Positions 5,372 to 6,930 of a stretch of 6,930 nt of DNA are shown piece after piece (the first letter of the stretch is position 1; each line of letters starts with the position of its first letter). Source of the DNA: Rhodocyclaceae bacterium (GTDB lineage: Bacteria; Pseudomonadota; Gammaproteobacteria; Burkholderiales; Rhodocyclaceae). The stretch is from contig PNJM01000143.1 in assembly GCA_013821865.1 (NCBI GenBank), forward strand, positions 1 to 6,930, read 5' to 3'. The translations under genes and the position numbers were made by a program. A model generated the notes under the pieces. It made no database searches and was not told the origin of the DNA. It saw nothing but the letters and a program-made list of their open reading frames with translations.

Positions 5372-6930
5372 TTGGCTTGGCGTGGATGTTCCAAAAAATG
5401 AAAAAATCGAATGCTCTGTTCGCGCTTGTCATCGCGCTGATGCTCGCGGCCTGCTCGACGTCGCAAACGAAGCCGGGAACGGTTTTTGACAGCATCACCG
5501 GCGAATTGAAGCAAGCCAGCGCCGCCCGCTCCGGGACAGGACGGCCCGATGCCGTGGACAAGGCGCTCCTGCCGCCGCTGCAGGCGGAGTTGCCGAAGGC
5601 GGCCGCCGCCGAGCCGCGCTTCGACCTGGTGGTGAACAACGCTCCGGCGAACCAGGTGTTCATGGCGGTGGTGTCGGGCACGCGCTACAGCATGCTGGTT
5701 CATCCCGAGGTGTCGGGCACGGTAACGGTCAATCTCAAGGACGTGACGGTGCGCGAGGCGCTCGATACCATCCGCGAGCTCTACGGCTACGAATACAAGC
5801 TGCAGGGGGCGCGCATCTTCATTCAGCCGCTGGCGCTGCAGTCGCGCGTCTTCCAGATCAACTATCTTGCCGGCCGGCGCCAGGGGCAGACCGACACGCG
5901 CGTGACGTCCGGCTCGATTTCGACCGCGCAGACCGGTGCCACGGGAACGACGACCGGCGCCACGACAACGGCGATACCGACCACCGGCACGGGCGGCTCG
6001 GGCACCGGAGGGCGCACGCAGGACAGCAGCCGGATATTCACATCCAACGACGCGGATTTCTGGACCGATCTCGGCAATGCCCTCCGCACCATCGTCGGCA
6101 GCGAGGCCGGCCGCCAGATTATCCTCAATCCGATGTCCGGCGTGATCGTCGTGCGTGCCTTCCCGTCCGATCTGCGCGCGGTGGAGAACTTCCTGCGCGC
6201 CACCCAGCTTGTGGTCGAACGGCAGGTGATGATCGAGGCGAAGATCATCGAGGTGGAACTCAAGGACGGCTTCCAGAGCGGCGTCAACTGGAGCGCATTC
6301 AATCGCGGCAACGTCCGCACGAGCGTCGGCATGCTGAATCCGGGGACGGCGCTGCAGCCCAACGGGGCGATCGGGGCCGGCTCCGCGTCCTTTTCAGGCA
6401 GTCTGAGCGACAACACCTTGACTTTCGTAAACCCGACATTGAGCGCTCTGCCCGGGGAGGCTCTCGTCGGCGGCACTGCCCTGGGGGCCGGCGTATTCGG
6501 CCTGGCATTGCAGACCGGCCACTTTGCCGCATTGCTGAGTTTCCTGGAGACACAGGGCAACGTGCAGGTGCTTTCCAGCCCGCGCATTGCCACGATAAAC
6601 AACCAGAAAGCGATGCTGAAGGTCGGCACCGACGAATTCTTCGTCACCAACATCTCGACTACCACCAACACGACCACGATTGGCACGACCAGCACGCCCA
6701 GCATCACGGTGCAGCCGTTCTTTTCCGGCATCGCGCTGGACGTGACGCCGCAGATCGACGGCGACAACAATGTCATCCTGCACATTCATCCCTCCATCAG
6801 CACGGTGACCGACAAGCAGAAGATGCTCGACCTCGGCACCCTGGGCAAGTTCACTCTCCCGCTCGCATCGAGCAACGTGAATGAGACCGACAGCATCGTG
6901 CGCGTGCAGGACGGCAATATCGTTGCCATC
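5368..6930 (+). CDS. mshL: MSHA pilus secretin MshL (PilQ-like outer-membrane lipoprotein), 3'-truncated
   Basis: This is the outer-membrane secretin that forms the pore for the MSHA-type pilus; 521 residues are visible and the frame is open to the window edge. The signal peptide ends in the lipobox LMLAAC with Cys-29, followed by Ser, which favours outer-membrane sorting. Residues 85-154 are an STN-type secretin N-domain (FDLVVNNAP, MLVHPEVSGTVTVNL, YGYEYKL). NYLAGRRQGQTDTRV then leads into a Thr/Gly-rich linker (189-215). A second N-domain follows (about 220-281, with AFPSDLRAVENFL). The secretin core starts near 282 (VVERQVMIEAKIIEVEL) and contains GNVQVLSSPRIA and the MshL signature PFFSGIALDVTPQI (450-463). 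A second Thr-rich stretch (about 428-447) precedes that signature. The sequence ends at VQDGNIVAI, where secretins normally continue with GG and the final membrane-inserting strands. The start overlaps mshK as ATGA and has the strongest ribosome-binding site here. Confidence 0.93.
   Translation, partial: MIGLAWMFQKMKKSNALFALVIALMLAACSTSQTKPGTVFDSITGELKQASAARSGTGRPDAVDKALLPPLQAELPKAAAAEPRFDLVVNNAPANQVFMAVVSGTRYSMLVHPEVSGTVTVNLKDVTVREALDTIRELYGYEYKLQGARIFIQPLALQSRVFQINYLAGRRQGQTDTRVTSGSISTAQTGATGTTTGATTTAIPTTGTGGSGTGGRTQDSSRIFTSNDADFWTDLGNALRTIVGSEAGRQIILNPMSGVIVVRAFPSDLRAVENFLRATQLVVERQVMIEAKIIEVELKDGFQSGVNWSAFNRGNVRTSVGMLNPGTALQPNGAIGAGSASFSGSLSDNTLTFVNPTLSALPGEALVGGTALGAGVFGLALQTGHFAALLSFLETQGNVQVLSSPRIATINNQKAMLKVGTDEFFVTNISTTTNTTTIGTTSTPSITVQPFFSGIALDVTPQIDGDNNVILHIHPSISTVTDKQKMLDLGTLGKFTLPLASSNVNETDSIVRVQDGNIVAI

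Noticed and set aside
5862..6785. A 307-codon reverse-strand open frame opposite mshL with a hydrophobic Val-rich stretch
   Set aside because: The Val-rich stretch is the antisense reading of the Thr/Asn-rich MshL loop. The MshL frame has diagnostic secretin motifs there.
1..6930. A previously undescribed system, mobile element, CRISPR array or RNA gene
   Set aside because: All the coding sequence fits the MSHA/type IV pilus family, and I saw no repeats, transposase, tRNA-like or rRNA-like sequence.

Overview
This window is a GC-rich, almost fully coding piece of a Gram-negative chromosome, and every gene reads on the + strand. It holds part of an MSHA-type (mannose-sensitive haemagglutinin-like) type IV pilus locus. 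The family resemblance of the proteins, the GC-rich codon use and the gene arrangement suggest a betaproteobacterium, possibly of the Rhodocyclales/Azoarcus-Thauera kind. That placement is inference and was not tested by a search.

Layout: (1) 1-2592 is the 3' part of a large secreted MshQ-like protein. It has a jelly-roll-like, possibly carbohydrate-binding region followed by a DUF6701 C-terminal region, and its start lies before the window. (2) 2593-2686 is the only intergenic stretch. It is AT-rich (33 G/C of 94 bases by hand count) and probably holds the promoter for the genes that follow. (3) 2687-3628 is mshI (PilM-like, cytoplasmic). (4) 3625-4278 is a PilN-like inner-membrane protein (MshI2-type). 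(5) 4275-4997 is mshJ (PilO-like). (6) 4994-5371 is mshK (PilP/GspC-like, periplasmic). (7) 5368-6930 is mshL (PilQ-like secretin lipoprotein), cut by the window end just before its conserved C-terminal part.

The five machinery genes form one tightly coupled unit in the order PilM-N-O-P-Q. Each neighbour pair shares a 4-base RTGA stop/start overlap. Together they encode the alignment subcomplex: a cytoplasmic actin-like protein, two bitopic inner-membrane proteins, a periplasmic connector and the outer-membrane pore through which the pilus passes. MshQ is probably a large minor component or tip-associated adhesin of the same pilus, encoded at the end of the preceding pilin block. The pilin-side gene therefore comes before the machinery genes, the reverse of the well-known Vibrio cholerae order.

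I do not see a new system here. The points most worth a second look are the accessory N-terminal region of the MshQ-like protein, the degenerate nucleotide-binding motifs of MshI, the AT-rich control region, and an in-register G-GGG-GGG run at the mshK/mshL junction. There are no RNA genes, mobile elements, CRISPR arrays or long repeats that I can support.
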